Shown here: positions 4,488 to 7,357 of the stretch, piece by piece | How positions within the stretch are numbered: the first letter of the stretch is position 1 | How the letters are laid out: each line of letters begins with the position of its first letter | Origin: Syntrophomonadaceae bacterium | GTDB lineage: Bacteria > Bacillota > Dethiobacteria > DTU022 | Assembly (NCBI GenBank): GCA_007129055.1 | Contig: SKWE01000048.1 | Coordinates: forward strand, 1 to 7,357 | DNA length: 7,357 bases | Reading direction: 5' to 3' | The notes under the pieces: model-generated | Told to the model about the DNA's origin: nothing | Databases searched by the model: none | Seen by the model: only the letters and a program-made list of their open reading frames with translations | Translations under genes and position numbers: made by a program

Positions 4488-7357
4488 ATGGGCCTGTCGA
4501 AGATGGCTGTTAAAAGGCCTGTTGCTACCGGCACCTTATTGATCCTTGTCCTGCTTATCGGGCTGGTCAGCCTTTACCAGAGCCCGCTTGACCTGCTTCC
4601 CGATATCCAGGCTCCCATTCTTGCTATTATTACTCCCTTCCCGGGTAGCTCCCCCCAGGAAACCCTCGAGCTGGTTACCAAGCCAATTGAAGAAGGAGTT
4701 TCAGCAGCAAGCGGGCTAACGGGGTTGAATTCCATATCCCAGGAAAGCCTTTCCCTGGTCATTTTGCGTTTTGACTGGGGCGCTGATGTGAAGCGCCTCA
4801 GGGATGATATTAATGTACGCATGGATTTGATATCTTTCCCCGATGAAGTACAAAGACCTATAATCCTGGAATTTGATCCTACCCTGATGCCAATCATGCA
4901 GCTTTCAGCCAGCGGTTCAGATGACCCTGTTCAGCTCACAGAGTGGCTGGAAGAAACTGCATCACCCCGCCTGGAATCGGTTCGCGGAGTTGCCAGTGTC
5001 CAGGTCCAGGGCGGTGCCAAGCAGGATGTATTCGTGCGTACCTTTCCCGATACCATGGCAGAATATGAAGTATCATTCGAACAGATTGCCAACGTGCTGC
5101 GGGCCAGTTTAACCGATCTGCCGGCCGGTGTAATTGACCTGGAAGATCGCCAGGTGCGGATCCGTTTCCTGGGCCGTTATGCCCAGAGCGATATGCTATC
5201 CGACCTGGTTGTCGGCTTCCAGGTTGACCAGGATAAACTTGAGGAAATGATTGGCCAGTCTGTCGATATAAACCTGAACCAGGTTCTCTCGGGCCAGGCG
5301 AACCTCCTTTCCGGTGGGGCAGCGCCCGTTCCTATTCGCGATATATATTGGAATGATTTCTTTGATCTCGATAATATATTTATTGCAGGCAGGAATGTTT
5401 TTCTGCCCATCAACCGTGAATGGCTTGACCAAAACGGGGGCAATGTTGAAAATAACCTGATCATTTTTACAGCAAACCCCGATGTCAGCTATGACCCGGT
5501 ATCACACCACCTCGTTTTGGATCTCTATGCAATCGGACGCCTGCCTTTACCTATCGATGGCAACCTGCAGCGCGAAGACCCTGTAAGGCTTGAAGATATC
5601 TGGATCCTGGGTCAGGCTGTATGGTTAGGAGACTTTGCCCGCATCCCCCTGGATAGATCCCTGATGGAGATCTATAATGTCACCCAGGCCGAACTTAATT
5701 CCATGGCCGATCTTCATCCCCTGATTGTCAGGGTTGAACAGGATAGTATTATTGTTTCCTTCCATGAAGATTGGGCTGCCATGAGAAATGAACCGATAGC
5801 ATCGCTGCCTGATTACAGTGCCTGGTTATCAGGAGTGCAGCGGGACGTTGACCGGGGGCTTGCATCGGCTTCGCGTGAACTGGAAGATGGACTTACGGAA
5901 CTCGCTACAGCTATGATCCTTGGTTCCATGTCTCCCGGTGGAGGGTCATTTGCCGGAATTGAGCTTGAAGACGATTTTCCGATTAATCCCATATCGCTGG
6001 GTATGATAGCCGAAATTGAGCAGGATACTTATAACCCCTCAACCATTACCCGTTATAACCAGCAGCCCAGCATAAACCTGGTTATTCAGAAGGAGGGCGA
6101 TGCCAATACTGTCCTGGTCGCCAGGGAAGTGCGGCAGGTGCTTGATGAGCTATCAGCCGGCAGCGCGAATAGCTTTTCCCAGGTTACATTCAATACCATA
6201 TTCGACCAGGCTGAAGAGATTGAGAGAGCGCTGGCCGATCTTGTTGAGGCCCTGCTCGGCGGAGCTGCGCTGGCCATCCTGGTATTGCTTGTATTCCTGC
6301 GCAACTGGCGGACCACAATGTTTATCGGTCTTTCCATTCCGGCCGCCATTATATTTACGTTTACACTTCTATATTTCACCAACATCACAATTAACCTGAT
6401 GACCCTGGGTGGACTGGCCCTGGCTGCAGGAATGCTGGTTGATAATGCCATCGTGGTCAGTGAAAATATTTTCAGGCGTTACCAGATGGGGGAAAACCCT
6501 GCTGAGGCTGCAGTTAACGGGGCCCAGGAGGTTGCCGGGGCCATCACGGCATCTACCTTCACCACGATCAGCGTCTTCTTCCCGGTGGTTTTCTTAAGCG
6601 GGCTTGCCGGCCAACTTTTCTGGGAATTTGCCCTTACCGTTGCCTGTGCTATTCTCGCCTCCCTGGTAGTAGCGCTTACCGTTATCCCCCTGCTTGCTTC
6701 CAGGTCACTTAGCCTGCAGCATGAAAAAAGCAAGAAAAGGGTTAAACCTCACCACCTGCCCGGATACCGTAAAATGCTGAAAACTGCAGTAAGGCATCCC
6801 TGGTGGGTTTTGATCTTTGCCGCCCTTTTTATCGGGCTTGGAGTTTTAAGTTTTACCACTCTCGGAACTGAACTGTTTCCCAACCCTGACGAATCGGCAT
6901 TTTCAATCGATGCTACCCTTACCCCGGGCACTACCCTTACCAACAGTGACAGCTACGCCCGGGCCGTGGAAGAGATAGTTTCGAACAAGGATGGGATTAC
7001 TTCATACTCTACCCGTATTGGCGGCGGTGGATTTATGGGCGTTCCTTCCGGAACGGGTTCTTCAAACCAGGTCAGGATCCGGGCCGAGGTTGATCCGGAA
7101 CGGACCAGGGATATAGACCAGATTATTGAAGATGTACGGACTGAAATAAGCGCCCTGCCCTTTGAAGCCGAGTTTACTATTAACCGTGAATCTCTGCTTG
7201 ATGCTGCCGGGTTGGAAGCCAGCCTTGACCTTGTGATTAGCGGCGATGATTTAGAAGAAATTGTCAGGATAACAGAAGAAGCAACCCTGGTATTACAGGA
7301 CTATCCCGGTTTTACCGATGTTCAGTCATCACTGGAGGAAAACAGGCCTGAAATTCA
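4488..7357 (+). CDS. RND efflux pump permease with enlarged docking domain (AcrB/SwrC-like; 3' end cut by window)
   Basis: The frame is open for 956 codons to the right edge with no internal stop. The protein is a proton-driven resistance-nodulation-division permease (ACR_tran family) of the cytoplasmic membrane. TM1 is at about 12-30. The porter loop follows, with PLDLLPDIQAP (33-43), FPGSSPQETLELVTKPIEE (51-69) and GVASVQVQGG (167-176). TM2 is at about 586-604 and TM3 at about 611-630. TM4 (636-658) carries GMLVDNAIVVSENIFRR (648-664), with the proton-relay Asp at 652. TM5 is at about 686-708, TM6 at about 712-737 and TM7 at about 772-790, followed by the second loop starting ELFPNPDESAF (795-805). 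The first loop is about 250 residues longer than in AcrB, where TM2 starts near 340. The full protein should therefore be near 1,280-1,300 residues instead of about 1,050. It has its own promoter and operator, so inducible export of a toxic or amphipathic compound is likely. The substrate is unknown, and no membrane-fusion gene is visible. Confidence 0.93.
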   Translation, partial: MGLSKMAVKRPVATGTLLILVLLIGLVSLYQSPLDLLPDIQAPILAIITPFPGSSPQETLELVTKPIEEGVSAASGLTGLNSISQESLSLVILRFDWGADVKRLRDDINVRMDLISFPDEVQRPIILEFDPTLMPIMQLSASGSDDPVQLTEWLEETASPRLESVRGVASVQVQGGAKQDVFVRTFPDTMAEYEVSFEQIANVLRASLTDLPAGVIDLEDRQVRIRFLGRYAQSDMLSDLVVGFQVDQDKLEEMIGQSVDINLNQVLSGQANLLSGGAAPVPIRDIYWNDFFDLDNIFIAGRNVFLPINREWLDQNGGNVENNLIIFTANPDVSYDPVSHHLVLDLYAIGRLPLPIDGNLQREDPVRLEDIWILGQAVWLGDFARIPLDRSLMEIYNVTQAELNSMADLHPLIVRVEQDSIIVSFHEDWAAMRNEPIASLPDYSAWLSGVQRDVDRGLASASRELEDGLTELATAMILGSMSPGGGSFAGIELEDDFPINPISLGMIAEIEQDTYNPSTITRYNQQPSINLVIQKEGDANTVLVAREVRQVLDELSAGSANSFSQVTFNTIFDQAEEIERALADLVEALLGGAALAILVLLVFLRNWRTTMFIGLSIPAAIIFTFTLLYFTNITINLMTLGGLALAAGMLVDNAIVVSENIFRRYQMGENPAEAAVNGAQEVAGAITASTFTTISVFFPVVFLSGLAGQLFWEFALTVACAILASLVVALTVIPLLASRSLSLQHEKSKKRVKPHHLPGYRKMLKTAVRHPWWVLIFAALFIGLGVLSFTTLGTELFPNPDESAFSIDATLTPGTTLTNSDSYARAVEEIVSNKDGITSYSTRIGGGGFMGVPSGTGSSNQVRIRAEVDPERTRDIDQIIEDVRTEISALPFEAEFTINRESLLDAAGLEASLDLVISGDDLEEIVRITEEATLVLQDYPGFTDVQSSLEENRPEI
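5325..5525 (+). repeat. Diverged protein repeat, copy A, inside the RND insertion
   Basis: Residues 280-346 start PVPIRDIYW (280-288), continue IAGRNVFLPINREWL (299-313) and end in two beta-like stretches, NLIIFTA (323-329) and HLVLDLY (341-347). Copy B shares the pattern PVx(I/L)xDI(Y/W), then (I/L)xGxxV(F/W)L, then P(I/L)(N/D)R, then LI. Detected by eye at protein level only; there is no obvious DNA-level identity, so any duplication is old. Confidence 0.4.
5580..5765 (+). repeat. Diverged protein repeat, copy B, inside the RND insertion
   Basis: Residues 365-426 start PVRLEDIWILGQAVWL (365-380), continue IPLDRSLM (386-393) and end PLIVRV (411-416) and SIIVSF (420-425). Relative to copy A it is about 6 residues shorter before the P-(I/L)-(N/D)-R element and longer after it. 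The opening PVRLEDI also resembles the PVxLxDIA strand that normally follows this point in RND porters, so both copies may derive from that element. Confidence 0.4.

Larger units (their letters stand above)
5220..5981 (+). other. About 250-residue insertion in the docking (DN) region of the RND permease
   Basis: Residues about 245-498 of the pump have no counterpart in AcrB-type proteins as I recall them. The sequence before it (RIRFLGRYAQSDMLSDLVVG, 224-243) matches the AcrB strand that leads into the docking-domain hairpin. The sequence after it (PISLGMIAEIEQD, 501-513, then YNQQPSINLVIQKEGDANTV, 523-542) matches the returning VLLRDVAKIELG strand and the conserved NGQPAxxLxIxxxxGAN segment. 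The insert is rich in Asp, aromatic residues and beta-like stretches. It then has an amphipathic helical stretch (about 441-478) and ends in a flexible SPGGGS (482-487). It has no hydrophobic run long enough to be a membrane segment, so it should be outside the cytoplasmic membrane. The boundaries are approximate because they come from alignment by eye. Confidence 0.75.

Noticed and set aside
6429..6480. LVDN instead of AcrB's LVDD in TM4 as a broken proton relay
   Set aside because: The first Asp (residue 652) is kept, and VDN-IVV-EN is a common form in many RND permeases, so it does not suggest loss of function.
1..7357. CRISPR arrays, tRNA or rRNA genes, insertion sequences, attachment sites
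   Set aside because: No regularly spaced direct repeats, cloverleaf-like sequences, transposase genes or terminal inverted repeats were seen on reading both strands.

Overview
The window looks like a piece of an anaerobic, fermentative bacterium, most likely a Clostridia-type member of the Bacillota. The clues are a butyrate kinase / phosphate butyryltransferase pair, strong AGGAGG-like ribosome binding sites a few bases before each start, short gene spacing and moderate base composition. This placement is inferred from gene content; no rRNA or other phylogenetic marker is present. All genes recognised read on the + strand.

Left part (1-4342): a co-directional cluster that looks like one operon. 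It opens with the C-terminal part of a flavin/NAD(P)H-binding oxidoreductase (cut by the window edge). After 22 bases comes a 540-residue YtcJ-type metal-dependent amidohydrolase. After another 12 bases comes butyrate kinase (buk), whose Shine-Dalgarno overlaps the amidohydrolase stop. After 32 bases comes phosphate butyryltransferase (ptb). Ptb and Buk together turn an acyl-CoA plus phosphate and ADP into a free acid, CoA and ATP. The amidohydrolase and the flavoprotein may feed or serve that pathway, or the Buk/Ptb pair may act on an acyl group other than butyrate. The substrate cannot be read from the sequence.

Middle (4343-4487): a 145-base, mostly AT-rich gap. It holds a very good extended -10 promoter (TGCTATAAT) followed at once by a GC-rich, near-perfect 20-base palindrome at the expected transcription start, then a good ribosome binding site. 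This is the layout of a repressor-controlled (TetR-like) promoter for the next gene.

Right part (4488-7357): the first 956 codons of an RND-family (AcrB/SwrC-like) efflux permease, open to the right edge. It is unusual: about 250 extra residues sit in the first extracytoplasmic loop, within the part matching AcrB's docking (DN) domain. They push TM2 from about residue 340 (AcrB) to about residue 586. The extra block seems to contain a diverged internal duplication. No membrane-fusion protein gene lies directly upstream, and the rest of the pump gene and its neighbours are outside the window. The enlarged docking region is the most notable feature here.
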